Of a stretch of DNA of 64,000 bases, positions 16,661-25,038 are shown piece after piece; position 1 is the stretch's first letter, and each line of letters opens with the position of its first letter. Made by a program: the position numbers and the translations under genes. The notes beneath the pieces were generated by a model. That model saw nothing but the letters and a program-made list of their open reading frames with translations, was not told where the DNA came from and searched no databases. The stretch is from Sinorhizobium mexicanum (GTDB lineage Bacteria > Pseudomonadota > Alphaproteobacteria > Rhizobiales > Rhizobiaceae). The stretch spans positions 1,869,676-1,933,675 of the forward strand of contig NZ_CP041241.1 in assembly GCF_013488225.1 (NCBI RefSeq), given 5' to 3'.

Positions 16661-17581
16661 ATGACCGTCACCACGCTTCCAAGCCTCAGCCTTGGTCCGG
16701 TTCTCTACCTCTGGGATGGACCGAAATGGCGCGATTTCTACTTCCGCATCGCCGACGAGGCGCCGATCGCGCATGTGGTCATCGGCGAAACGGTCTGCTC
16801 GAAGCGCCTGCATTTCATCGAGCCGCATGTCGGCGAGGTTGTCGAGCGGCTGGAACAGGCGGGAAAGAGCGTCAGCCTCTCCTCGCTGTCGCTGGTCACG
16901 CTCGAACGCGAAAGCCAGCTGGTGCGGGCTCTCGCGCGCGACAGCGCGCACCCGGTCGAAGCCAACGACCTGTCTGCGCTCGGGCTGCTTGCCGGCAAGC
17001 CGCATTCCATCGGACCGTTGATCAATGTGTATAACGGCGCGACCGCGCGGCTGCTCGCCTCACGCGGTGCGACGAGCATCTGCCTGCCACCGGAACTGCC
17101 GATGACATCCGTGCGCGAGATCGTCCGCGATGCGCCCGGCGTGGCCTTCGAGATATTCGCGTTCGGGCGAGTCCCGCTGGCGATCTCGGCCCGCTGCGCG
17201 CACGCCCGGTCCAAGGGACTGGTCAAGGATAATTGCCAGTTCATCTGCGGCGACGACCCGGATGGCCTAGTGGTCGAAACGCTCGACCGTCAGCCTTTTC
17301 TCGTCCTGAACGGCGTACAGACCGTCTCGCACACATGCCAGGCGCTTATCCAGGAACTGCCGGAACTGGCGGCCGCCGGCATTTCGCGGATCCGCCTTTC
17401 GCCGCAGGACTGCGACATGGTCTCCGTCGCCCGGGCATTCGACGATGCAATCGCCGGCAGGTCCGCCCCCGCCGATGCCATCGCCCGTCTTCAAGAGGCC
17501 TATCCCGGTACGCGCCTTTCGAACGGGTTCCATTACGCCCAGCAGGGTGCCGCCTGGATCGCGGGCAACGCATCAACTTAG
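16661..17581 (+). CDS. ubiV: UbiV, U32 peptidase-like ubiquinone hydroxylase component
   Basis: 306 aa. Partner of UbiU in oxygen-independent hydroxylation. Cluster cysteines are at 46 (GETVCSKRLHF), 179, 192 and 196 (ARCAHARSKGLVKDNCQFIC), with the spacing of E. coli UbiV. The reaction supplies ubiquinone to the Nap and Nor chains when oxygen is absent. Confidence 0.95.
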   Translation: MTVTTLPSLSLGPVLYLWDGPKWRDFYFRIADEAPIAHVVIGETVCSKRLHFIEPHVGEVVERLEQAGKSVSLSSLSLVTLERESQLVRALARDSAHPVEANDLSALGLLAGKPHSIGPLINVYNGATARLLASRGATSICLPPELPMTSVREIVRDAPGVAFEIFAFGRVPLAISARCAHARSKGLVKDNCQFICGDDPDGLVVETLDRQPFLVLNGVQTVSHTCQALIQELPELAAAGISRIRLSPQDCDMVSVARAFDDAIAGRSAPADAIARLQEAYPGTRLSNGFHYAQQGAAWIAGNAST

Positions 17582-17594
17582 CCGGAGTCTCACC

Positions 17595-17984
17595 ATGACA
17601 CGTGAATTCGACATGCTCGCAGATGAAACCACACACGATGAGAATCTCGTGACGGTCATCAGCCAGATCCGCAGGTTGATCGATGGCGCTTCGCTCGAAT
17701 GCGGCTGCCGTACACGCGTCGACGAATTGCTGCTTCGCTTCGAAAGCCTGACGGCGAGGCAACGCGAAAAGCGCATACTCGACCAGGCCCGGCGCCAGCG
17801 GCGCCGCATCGCCACGATCATGGAACTGCTTCACGAGCTTGACGAGATCGGCTATGGGGATGCCGACCGCAGCGTGCTGGTGGAAGCGCGGCTGCTTTTC
17901 GAGGACATCGCCGAAGCTGCGCTGCAAGGCGCGCGGCTGCTCAATGTCGCCGCCCTACCGAGTTCGAAGGCAGGTGTGCGATGA
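17595..17984 (+). CDS. Conserved-looking helical protein of unknown function
   Basis: 129 aa from the ATG at 17595 (GGAG 9 nt upstream), 13 nt after ubiV. It is predicted to be almost wholly alpha-helical and highly charged. Points to note are GASLECGCRTRVDELLLRF with a CxC pair and an Arg-rich helix (REKRILDQARRQRRRIATIMELLHELDEIG). The bundle-like pattern recalls HHE or regulatory helical proteins, but no metal-ligand set is clear. Position downstream of ubiTUV suggests it belongs to the same transcript. No family recognised. Confidence 0.75.
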   Translation: MTREFDMLADETTHDENLVTVISQIRRLIDGASLECGCRTRVDELLLRFESLTARQREKRILDQARRQRRRIATIMELLHELDEIGYGDADRSVLVEARLLFEDIAEAALQGARLLNVAALPSSKAGVR

Positions 17985-18026
17985 AGATGGTTAGGCTTTC
18001 GGGGCTGGGCCCACTGGAGACGGAGA

Positions 18027-18395
18027 ATGAAGCTTCCGTTGCGTATCCTTTGCCTGTGCCTTGGCTGGCTGATGGTCGCATTCGCCGTCGCCGGCGTGTT
18101 CCTGCCGCTATTGCCCACCACTCCTTTCCTGCTCTTGGCGGCGGGCCTGTTCGCCCGGGCCTCTCCCCGGCTTGAACGCTGGCTTCTCGAGCATCCGGTT
18201 TTCGGCCCCTCGCTGCGCCTCTGGCGCGAAAAGGGTGCGATCACGGCGAGATCGAAGTACACCGCCGTCGCCCTGATCGCCGCAAGTTTCGGTCTCTTCT
18301 GCCTTTTCAGCGCGCCGGACGCGATGCTTGCGGCCATCGTCGCGGCCGTGATGGCGCTCCCGGCCGCCTTCATTCTCACACGACCGAGCAATTGA
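18027..18395 (+). CDS. DUF454 (YbaN-like) membrane protein
   Basis: 122 aa. A first helix pair (LGWLMVAFAVAGVFLPLLPTTPFLLLAAGLFARASPRLERWLLEHPVFGPSLRLWREKGAI) is the DUF454 signature, and two more helices follow. Function of the family is unknown; it is often seen near anaerobic or nitric-oxide-related genes. GGAGA precedes the ATG. Converges with napC across a repeat. Confidence 0.88.
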   Translation: MKLPLRILCLCLGWLMVAFAVAGVFLPLLPTTPFLLLAAGLFARASPRLERWLLEHPVFGPSLRLWREKGAITARSKYTAVALIAASFGLFCLFSAPDAMLAAIVAAVMALPAAFILTRPSN

Positions 18396-18413
18396 GTGCC
18401 GCTAAAGCGGCCT

Positions 18414-18588
18414 TGGAGCGGGATAAGGAAAAGTGCGTGCGGTTTTCCGCCCGCATCCCGCTCTATTACCCGCTCTATTAGAATCGATCACGTTCATGAC
18501 TTTAGGTCGATCCGACCTGAAATCATCGTGATCTAGAGCATCCCGCTTTCAAGTGGAATCACTGAAAGCGGATAAGATGCTCTAAGGA
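18414..18588. repeat. RIME-like mosaic repeat, type C
   Basis: GAGCGGGATAAGGAAAAGTG, GCGGTTTTCCGCCCGCATCCC, TAGAATCGATCACGTTCATG with partner ATCATCGTGATC. An extra module follows: GAGCATCCCGCTTTCAAGTG and its inverted arm CACTGAAAGCGGATAAGATGCTC. Confidence 0.75.
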
Positions 18589-18596
18589 TCAAAGTG

Positions 18597-18640
18597 CTCG
18601 AGCGTCCTTTGTGCGTTCACTTGAACGCACGGCGCTCTAG
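18597..18640. repeat. Mosaic palindromic repeat, type A, overlapping the napC stop
   Basis: CTCGAGCGTCCTTTGTGCGTTCAC paired with TTGAACGCACGGCGCTCTAG. The minus-strand TAG at 18639-18637 that ends napC lies inside the repeat arm. Confidence 0.65.
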
Positions 18641-19332
18641 AAGGCGCTCGCGTGCAATTCCTTCATTGCCCGACGCAGTTCGTCGATCGGAGTTGAACTG
18701 GTGGCGGTTTCGCCTTCCAGTTCCCGCGGTACCTTCCAGCCCGGATCGATGCCCTCCATGTTCGGGAGCTCGTGGGCGATGCCCTTGTGGCAATCGATGC
18801 AGGTTGCCCGGCCGGGAAGCAGGTAGCGGGTGTGAATCGCCGCCGCCCGTTCCGTCTGCCTCTGCAGGTCCATCGCCACGGACGAATGGCAATTGCGGCA
18901 CTCGAGACTGTCGTTTGCCTTCAGCCGCGCCCATTCATGCTGGGCGAGTTCCAGCCGATGCTCGAGGAATTTCGGGCGGGTATTGATCGTCCCGAAGATC
19001 TTGCCCCAGACCTCCTTCGACGCCTGCATCTTGCGGGCGATCTTGTCGGTCCAGCGATGCGGCACATGACAGTCCGGACAAGTCGCTCTGACCCCGGAGC
19101 GGTTGGAGAAGTGGATCGTCCGCGTCAGCTCCTGATAGACGTTGTCGCGCATCTCGTGGCAGGAGGTGCAGAAGGCCTCGGTATTGGTGAGCTCGAGCGC
19201 GGTGTTGAAGGCACCCCAGAACATCACGCCGCCGACGAAGCCGCCAAGCGTCAGAAAGCCGAGGCTCAGTGTTCCTGCCGGCGTGCTGACGACGCGCCAC
19301 GCCCAGAGGACGACTTTCCTGATCCATTCCAT
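18637..19332 (-). CDS. napC: NapC tetraheme cytochrome c
   Basis: 231 aa. Membrane-anchored NapC/NirT quinol dehydrogenase that passes electrons from ubiquinol to NapB. One transmembrane helix (about residues 20-45) is followed by four heme sites: CTSCH (55-59), CPDCH (85-89), CRNCH (145-149) and CIDCH (178-182). It starts 4 nt after the napB stop and is the last gene of napEFDABC. Confidence 0.97.
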   Translation of the reverse strand: MEWIRKVVLWAWRVVSTPAGTLSLGFLTLGGFVGGVMFWGAFNTALELTNTEAFCTSCHEMRDNVYQELTRTIHFSNRSGVRATCPDCHVPHRWTDKIARKMQASKEVWGKIFGTINTRPKFLEHRLELAQHEWARLKANDSLECRNCHSSVAMDLQRQTERAAAIHTRYLLPGRATCIDCHKGIAHELPNMEGIDPGWKVPRELEGETATSSTPIDELRRAMKELHASAF

Positions 19333-19336
19333 CGCG

Positions 19337-19840
19337 TCACTCGCTTCCCGCAGGCTTGGCGCCCAGCTCGCTCATATCCTTGAAGGTATTGCCGACAAGT
19401 GGCTTGGCGTCGGCCTGCGGCACATGGCAGGCGGTGCAGAAGTAACGCCTTGGCGAAACGTCCGCGAGCATCTGGCCCTCGCGGGTCATGTAGTGCGTGA
19501 CGCTGATCATTGGCGCGCCGGATTCCTGGGTGAACTCGCGCCTGTGGCAGGAGAGGCACCGGTTGGTGTTGACCGAGAGCTGATAGCCCTCGATCGAATG
19601 CGGGATGACCGGCGGCTGGTCAGGATAATTGCGCTCCTTGCGAACGTCATCGGTGATCCACTTGGGCAAGGGCGCCGCGGGGCCGGTCTCCATCGCGGGA
19701 GACCGCCCCACCAGTTGTGGCATGACCGTCGGTATCACCTGGGCAATCGCGGTTGTCGTGACGAACAGCAAGAGTCCTGCCACGACCACCATCCATTCAG
19801 GCCGTCTCAGACGGCGACGGGTATAATCTTGACCGCGCAT
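19337..19840 (-). CDS. napB: NapB diheme cytochrome c subunit
   Basis: 167 aa. Periplasmic electron-transfer subunit of nitrate reductase. An N-terminal export signal ([27 protein letters not shown]) precedes two heme sites, CLSCH and CTACH, with the NapB context [20 protein letters not shown] and [21 protein letters not shown]. The ATG at 19840 overlaps the end of napA by 34 nt; the ATG at 19792 is an alternative but would shorten the signal. Confidence 0.95.
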   Translation of the reverse strand: MRGQDYTRRRLRRPEWMVVVAGLLLFVTTTAIAQVIPTVMPQLVGRSPAMETGPAAPLPKWITDDVRKERNYPDQPPVIPHSIEGYQLSVNTNRCLSCHRREFTQESGAPMISVTHYMTREGQMLADVSPRRYFCTACHVPQADAKPLVGNTFKDMSELGAKPAGSE

Positions 19841-22314
19841 TTTTTGAAATCCGTCTGTTTGGAGATGGGATCCGTGGCGTCGAGGGTAACTTTGTTTATG
19901 AGCTTGCTGGCGTCGAACCACGGAACGAAGATCACGCCCGGCGGCATGCGGTTGCGACCACGCGTATCGATACGGGCGCGCATCTCGCCGCGCCGGGAAA
20001 CGACCCGGACTTCGGCGCCCTGATTGATGCCGCGCTTGCGGGCATCGTCGGCGTTCATGAAGCAGACGGCGCCCGGGAAGGCCCTGAAGAGCTCGGGAAC
20101 ACGCAAGGTCATCGAACCGGAATGCCAGTGCTCCAGCACGCGGCCGGTCACCAGCCAGATGTCGTATTCCTCATCGGGCGATTCGGCCGGCGGCTCGTAG
20201 GGCACGGCGATGATGACCGCCTTGCCGTCCGGCTGGCCGTAGAAGTTCACGCCCTCCCCAGGCTTGACGAAGGGATCGAAACCCTCGCGATAGCGCCAGA
20301 GCGTCTCCTTGCCGTCGACCACCGGCCAGCGCAACCCGCGCACCTCGTGGTACATGTTGAAGGGTGCGAGATCGTGGCCGTGGCCGCGCCCGAAGGTGGC
20401 ATATTCCTCGAACAAGCCCTTCTGGATGTAGAAATCGAAGGCCTTGGCCTCCTGGTTGTCGTAGGCCGGATCGATCTCGCTGAGAGGAAAGCGATCCACT
20501 TCGCCGTTGCGGAAGATCACGTCGAACAGGGTCTTGCCGCGATATTCGGGGTTCGACTCGAGAATGTCGGCCGGCCAGACCTCGTCGGTCGTAAAGCGCT
20601 TGGAGAATTCCGCGATCTGCCAAAGGTCCGAGCGGGCCTCGCCGGGAGCCTGGACGAGTTGGCGCCAGACCTGGGTGCGACGTTCGGCATTGCCGTAGGC
20701 ACCCTCCTTCTCCACCCACATGGCGGCCGGCAGGATCAGGTCGGCACTCATCGCGGTGATCGTCGGGTAGGCGTCCGAGACGACAATGAAGTTGTCGGGG
20801 TTGCGATAGCCCTGCCAGGTCTCGTTGCTGGTATTCGGTGCAGCCTGGATGTTGTTGTTGACCTGCACCCAGTAGAAATTGAGCTTGCCGTCCTTGAGCA
20901 TGCGGTCCTGCAGGACGGCATGGTAGCCCGGCTTGTCGGGGATAATCCCCTTCGGGATGCGCCAGATCTCCTCGGCACGCTCCCGATGTTTGGGATTGGT
21001 CACCGTCATGTCGGCCGGAAGCCGATGGGCGAAGGTTCCGACCTCGCGCGCGGTGCCGCAGGCCGACGGCTGGCCGGTCAGCGAGAACGGGCTGTTGCCG
21101 GGCTCCGAGATCTTTCCCGTCAACAGGTGAATGTTATAGACCATCTGGTTTGCCCAGACGCCGCGCACATGCTGGTTGAAGCCCATGGTCCAGAGCGACA
21201 TGACCTTGCGGTCGGGATCGGCATAGAGTTCCGCCAACTGCTCCAGGAAGCCGGGATCGACGCCGGTCAATTCCGCCGTCTTCTCCAATGTGTAATCGGA
21301 AACGAATGCCTTGAAGGCTTCAAAGTCGATCGGTTCCATCTTGCCCGGATCGGCCGCGTTGGGAGCCGCCTTTTCCAAGGGATGTTCCGGTCGCAGGCCA
21401 TAGCCGATCTCGGTTACGCCGCGCACGAATCGCGTGTGGCGCTGCACGAAGTCCTGATTGACGCGACCGGTCTGGATGATGTGATTGGCGATATAATTGA
21501 GGATCGCCAGATCCGTTCCCGGCGTGAAGATGATCGGGATGTCGGCCAAGTCCATGCTGCGGTGGGTAAAGGTGGAAAGCACGGCGACGCGGACATGAGG
21601 TTGCCCCAGTCTGCGGTCAGCGACCCGCGTCCACAGGATCGGGTGCATTTCGGCCATGTTCGAGCCCCACAGCACGAAGGCGTCGGCGTGCTCGAAATCG
21701 TCATAGACACCCATCGGCTCGTCCATGCCGAAGGTGCGCATGAAGGCATAGGCGGCCGATGCCATGCAGTGGCGGGCATTGGGGTCGAGATTGTTGGAGC
21801 GAAAGCCGGCGCGCATCAGTTTCGTCGCCGCATAGCCCTCGAAGATCGTCCACTGTCCGGAGCCGAACATGCCGACGGCCGTCGGTCCCTTCTCCTTCAG
21901 AACTCTCTTCGCCTGCTCCGCCATCACGTCGAAGGCTTCGTCCCAGCTCACCGGCTCGAACTCGCCGTCCTTGGCGTAAGCGCCGTTCCGCTTGCGCAGG
22001 AGCGGCGTTTTCAGCCGATCGGCGCCATACATGATCTTCGAGAGGAAGTAGCCCTTGATGCAGTTGAGGCCGCGGTTGACCTCGGCCTGCATGTCGCCGT
22101 GCGTGGCGACCACCTGCCCTTCCTTCACGCCCACCATCACGCCGCAACCGGTGCCGCAGAAACGGCATGGCGCCTTCGACCATTTGATCTCCAGCGCGGT
22201 CACGCCGCCGGGAACAGGTTGCGCTGCGGCAGGAAGCGCGATGCCAGCGGTGGCCGCCGCTATGCCGGCCGCATGGGCCTTGAGGATGTCACGCCGCGTC
22301 AGTTCGCCGGTCAT
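19807..22314 (-). CDS. napA: Periplasmic nitrate reductase catalytic subunit NapA
   Basis: 835 aa. Molybdenum-bis-MGD enzyme that reduces nitrate to nitrite in the periplasm. The Tat signal is [12 protein letters not shown] at residues 6-17. The [4Fe-4S] cysteines are in CRFCGTGC (50, 53, 57) and NCIKGYF (85), and the likely Mo-coordinating Cys is in [12 protein letters not shown] (183). The frame continues upstream, but the ATG at 22314 gives the Tat signal and the family length of about 830. It overlaps napD by 26 nt. Confidence 0.97.
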   Translation of the reverse strand: MTGELTRRDILKAHAAGIAAATAGIALPAAAQPVPGGVTALEIKWSKAPCRFCGTGCGVMVGVKEGQVVATHGDMQAEVNRGLNCIKGYFLSKIMYGADRLKTPLLRKRNGAYAKDGEFEPVSWDEAFDVMAEQAKRVLKEKGPTAVGMFGSGQWTIFEGYAATKLMRAGFRSNNLDPNARHCMASAAYAFMRTFGMDEPMGVYDDFEHADAFVLWGSNMAEMHPILWTRVADRRLGQPHVRVAVLSTFTHRSMDLADIPIIFTPGTDLAILNYIANHIIQTGRVNQDFVQRHTRFVRGVTEIGYGLRPEHPLEKAAPNAADPGKMEPIDFEAFKAFVSDYTLEKTAELTGVDPGFLEQLAELYADPDRKVMSLWTMGFNQHVRGVWANQMVYNIHLLTGKISEPGNSPFSLTGQPSACGTAREVGTFAHRLPADMTVTNPKHRERAEEIWRIPKGIIPDKPGYHAVLQDRMLKDGKLNFYWVQVNNNIQAAPNTSNETWQGYRNPDNFIVVSDAYPTITAMSADLILPAAMWVEKEGAYGNAERRTQVWRQLVQAPGEARSDLWQIAEFSKRFTTDEVWPADILESNPEYRGKTLFDVIFRNGEVDRFPLSEIDPAYDNQEAKAFDFYIQKGLFEEYATFGRGHGHDLAPFNMYHEVRGLRWPVVDGKETLWRYREGFDPFVKPGEGVNFYGQPDGKAVIIAVPYEPPAESPDEEYDIWLVTGRVLEHWHSGSMTLRVPELFRAFPGAVCFMNADDARKRGINQGAEVRVVSRRGEMRARIDTRGRNRMPPGVIFVPWFDASKLINKVTLDATDPISKQTDFKKCAVKIIPVAV

Positions 22315-22576
22315 TGCCGATCGTCTCCTCTTTCTCGACATGCTCGAACACGATGTTGGCCGCCACCACGCCTTCCAGCATGGAAATCTGCGACAGGCAC
22401 TCGCCGAGCATGCCCGTGCTCGTTCCTTCGATGACCACCACGATCTTGCCGCCCTGGTGGCCGTAAACCTCGACATTGCTCATTTGCGAAAGCATCGCCA
22501 AAACCTCGTCCTCCATCGCCGGAACGGCGACGATGACAGCGCTTGAGACGTGATAATTGCCCGGTGTGTCAGACAT
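22289..22576 (-). CDS. napD: NapD chaperone
   Basis: 95 aa. A ferredoxin-fold chaperone that binds the Tat signal of NapA and holds back export until the cofactor is inserted. The family pattern is visible in [44 protein letters not shown]. The ATG at 22576 overlaps the napF end by 8 nt. The tail overlaps napA. Confidence 0.93.
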   Translation of the reverse strand: MSDTPGNYHVSSAVIVAVPAMEDEVLAMLSQMSNVEVYGHQGGKIVVVIEGTSTGMLGECLSQISMLEGVVAANIVFEHVEKEETIGNDRRTDAA

Positions 22577-23069
22577 CGGCCCCCTCCTGGTTCCGCGCGC
22601 CGAGCTCGACGGCGGCGACCGGACAGATGCCGACGCAGGCGCCGCAGCCGCTGCAGGCTTCCTCGTCGACGACCGGCAGAAAAGGTCCGCCGATCCGCGG
22701 CTGGAAGCGGATCGCCTGCTCCGGACAGCTATCGCGGCAGGACTGACAGGCGACAGCGTTCTTCGCCAGACAGTGATCGGCGATCGCCGCCACATGCTGA
22801 AAGCGCGTCACGTCGGCAAACTGAAAGACCGGCTCCGGACAGGCGCTCCGGCATTCACCGCAGAAGGTGCACTCGCCAATGAAAAAATCGAGGGACGGTC
22901 TGTTGCCGGCAAGGCTGATGATGTGCGTCGGACAGGCGTCCACGCAGCGGCCGCAACCGGTGCAGGCGGCAAGACTCTCGGGCGTCACGCCCGGCGGACA
23001 GATCCGTTCGGGCGCGGGCGCGCCGCGGCGGAAGAGCAGGTCTCGTCTGGAAATCGTCGCAACAGCCAT
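22569..23069 (-). CDS. napF: NapF ferredoxin-type protein
   Basis: 166 aa. Cytoplasmic protein with several [4Fe-4S] motifs: CTGCGRCVDACP, CTFCGECRSACP, CQSCRDSCP and CSGCGACVGICP. NapF is thought to act in cluster loading of NapA before export. The N-terminus (ISRRDLLFRRGAP) is normal for the family. The ATG at 23069 is preferred to one 12 nt earlier. Confidence 0.95.
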   Translation of the reverse strand: MAVATISRRDLLFRRGAPAPERICPPGVTPESLAACTGCGRCVDACPTHIISLAGNRPSLDFFIGECTFCGECRSACPEPVFQFADVTRFQHVAAIADHCLAKNAVACQSCRDSCPEQAIRFQPRIGGPFLPVVDEEACSGCGACVGICPVAAVELGARNQEGADV

Positions 23070-23077
23070 GACGCACC

Positions 23078-23305
23078 TCAATGCGGCGCCGGCGGCGGAC
23101 CGGGCGGTCCGAAGACGAGCTGCAGCATCCAGACGATGAAGCCATAGCCGCCGACGACGGCGACGGCGAGCAACGGCCAGATGCCGAAGGCCAGTATCAG
23201 AAATGTCAGAAGTTCACGTCGTCGGGATTGTGGCGGCGGCGCCACCACCTGCTGCGGAGATAACTCTGACACGCCAACACCCCCGTTGATGTCACCCGCC
23301 AGCAT
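23078..23305 (-). CDS. napE: NapE small membrane protein
   Basis: 75 aa. One transmembrane helix pair typical of NapE (RRRELLTFLILAFGIWPLLAVAVVGGYGFIVWMLQLVFGPPGPP). The role is unknown. The ATG at 23305 has a poor ribosome site; a GTG at 23272 preceded by GGGGGTG is an alternative start. First gene of napEFDABC. Confidence 0.88.
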   Translation of the reverse strand: MLAGDINGGVGVSELSPQQVVAPPPQSRRRELLTFLILAFGIWPLLAVAVVGGYGFIVWMLQLVFGPPGPPPAPH

Positions 23306-23443
23306 AGTAACAATCCCTGTCAGGAAAGAAAGGGAAATAAACTAAACTCTAGTGCTCAAGAATAGAAATAACATCTATCAATTCAATGAGATATTCTGAC
23401 CCGGGCAAATTTGGGGTTTTCTTCGGCTGAGCGGTCGTAGCAT

Positions 23444-23457
23444 TTGGCATTTTCGAA
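23444..23457 (-). promoter_or_regulatory. Weak FNR/NnrR-like box upstream of napE
   Basis: TTGGC-ATTT-TCGAA on the plus strand, one mismatch from the half-site pattern. No better box was seen in 23306-23520, so how nap is induced is uncertain. Confidence 0.25.
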
Positions 23458-23514
23458 AATACGCAGATGCTACAACGCCAGCGCGTGGAAACATGGCCGC
23501 CTGCTGAACCAACA

Positions 23515-23552
23515 AAGAAAGGGCCGGTGCGGCGTTCACGCCGCACCGGCCC
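23515..23552 (-). terminator. Strong terminator downstream of the pseudoazurin gene
   Basis: A perfect 14-bp stem, GGGCCGGTGCGGCG / CGCCGCACCGGCCC, with loop TTCA. On the minus strand it is followed by TTTCTTTG. It lies 64 nt beyond the pseudoazurin stop and insulates napE from that transcript. Confidence 0.85.
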
Positions 23553-23616
23553 TTTAAGATTTTGGCCTCTACGATTCCGCTGGTGGATGACGCCCGCTGT
23601 CGATGGACGCCGCCGC

Positions 23617-24063
23617 TTAAAGGGCCAGCGCTGCGAGGGCGGCGTTGAGACGCTCCTGCGCCTTCTTCGGGTTCTTCGCGCCCTTCGCCGCGTCGAGATT
23701 GGCCGGGCTGTCGCCCACCTGTACGACGCCCACCATGCCCATGCCGTAATGCGGCGTGCACTTCACGCCATAGAGGCCCGGAGTGGTGAACGTGACCTTG
23801 TAGTTCTCGCTGACCTTGCTCTTCAGCGTTTCGGCGCCATCCGGCAGCATGCCCTTGATCGTCTCGACGTTGTGGCCCTTGTCGGTCGGGATGAAGGTCA
23901 CGGTATCGCCCGCGGCGATCTTCAGCGATGCAGGCTCAAAGACCATTACGCCGTCCTTGCCCTTGTTGAGCATGTGCACTTCAAAGTCTGCCGCAAGCGC
24001 AGGGGTGGTGATCAGCATTGCCACCGCGGCGAGGCCAAGGCCCTTCTTCATCATCGTCAGCAT
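23617..24063 (-). CDS. Pseudoazurin, periplasmic blue copper protein
   Basis: 148 aa with a signal peptide ending ALA-ADFEV (about residue 25). Type 1 copper ligands are His64 (DKGHNVET), Cys102, His105 and Met110 ([11 protein letters not shown]), with pseudoazurin spacing. It shuttles electrons from the bc1 complex to nitrite or nitrous oxide reductase. GGAG precedes the ATG at 24063. A perfect FNR/FixK palindrome lies upstream. Its usual acceptors are not in the window. Confidence 0.95.
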   Translation of the reverse strand: MLTMMKKGLGLAAVAMLITTPALAADFEVHMLNKGKDGVMVFEPASLKIAAGDTVTFIPTDKGHNVETIKGMLPDGAETLKSKVSENYKVTFTTPGLYGVKCTPHYGMGMVGVVQVGDSPANLDAAKGAKNPKKAQERLNAALAALAL

Positions 24064-24141
24064 TTCATCTTCTCCGTTGAACCACCGAGCCCTTGCCCGT
24101 GGTTGTCGCCCCGGAAATAGGCCGATGCCGACCTGCCGACT

Positions 24142-24155
24142 TTGACGCGCGTCAA
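24142..24155. promoter_or_regulatory. Perfect FNR/FixK-type palindrome upstream of pseudoazurin
   Basis: TTGACGCGCGTCAA, fully symmetric, 85 nt (centre) before the start at 24063. Confidence 0.75.
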
Positions 24156-24330
24156 ATAACGCGACGATGGTGGCGAGGGCCGCCTTCGCTCGTGGATGTG
24201 AACGCACACGAGCGCGAGGCTATGGCAATCGTGGTTGCTGCCGTTTGAGCCCTAAACAGGATTGTCGGCAGGGATTCTTTCTGGCCGGAGATCCCGGAGA
24301 TCATTGACAGGTTTCGTTTGTCGGATTAAA

Positions 24331-24356
24331 ACTGACGAAATTCGAAAATCGTCAGT
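24331..24356. promoter_or_regulatory. Probable TetR operator
   Basis: Perfect inverted repeat ACTGACGA-N10-TCGTCAGT ending 18 nt before the TetR gene; expected autoregulation and control of the adjacent RND pump. Confidence 0.7.
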
Positions 24357-24374
24357 CATAATTCGTGAGATGAA

Positions 24375-24983
24375 ATGAGCGAACTCGCAGACACCGGCGT
24401 CGACGCCGCCAGGCAGGAAAACGTGACGCGGATCCTCGATTCCGCCGAGCGGCTGTTCCGCCATTACGGCTACAGCAAGACGAATGTGGCCGACATCGCC
24501 CGCGACCTCGAAATGTCGCCGGCCAACATCTATCGCTTCTTCGCGTCGAAGACGGAGATCCACCAGGCGCTTTGCGCGCGCATGCTGGCCGCGAGCTATG
24601 GGCAGGCCTTCGAGACGTCCCGTCTGCCTTTGAGCGCCTCCGAGCGGCTCCGCCGTTACGCACAAGGGCAGCACAAGATGACGGTCGAGACCATGCTCGA
24701 CGAGCAGAAGGTCCACGAAATGGTCGTCGTCGCCATCGAGCGGGACTGGCACGTCATCGAGAAGCACATCGACCGCATGGACGGGCTCCTCGCCGACATC
24801 ATCCGCGAAGGCATCGCAGCCGGCGAGTTCGCCGATCAGGACCCGGAAAAGGCCGCGCGCTGCTTTGGCGCCAGCATCGTCACGCTCTGCCATCCGCAGA
24901 TCGTCGCCCAGTGTCTCGCGAAGGAAAACCGCGCAACGCCCGACGAGCTGATCGAATTCGCGATCAGTGCACTGAAGAAATAA
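24375..24983 (+). CDS. TetR family regulator of an RND efflux pump
   Basis: 202 aa. The N-terminal helix-turn-helix is clear (ILDSAERLFRHYGYSKTNVADIARDLEMSPANIYRFFASKTEIHQAL, about residues 20-65). The ligand domain is variable. It precedes the MFP and RND genes on the same strand and has a perfect inverted repeat directly upstream, so it probably represses itself and the pump. The ligand cannot be told. Confidence 0.92.
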   Translation: MSELADTGVDAARQENVTRILDSAERLFRHYGYSKTNVADIARDLEMSPANIYRFFASKTEIHQALCARMLAASYGQAFETSRLPLSASERLRRYAQGQHKMTVETMLDEQKVHEMVVVAIERDWHVIEKHIDRMDGLLADIIREGIAAGEFADQDPEKAARCFGASIVTLCHPQIVAQCLAKENRATPDELIEFAISALKK

Positions 24984-25038
24984 TCGAGCCAGACATAATC
25001 GAGCCGCGGGGCGGCAGACAGGATCAGGAGTGCCAGAG

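Noticed and set aside
20122..22434. 770-aa plus-strand frame opposite napA
   Set aside because: Antisense shadow of napA, no recognisable motif or ribosome site.
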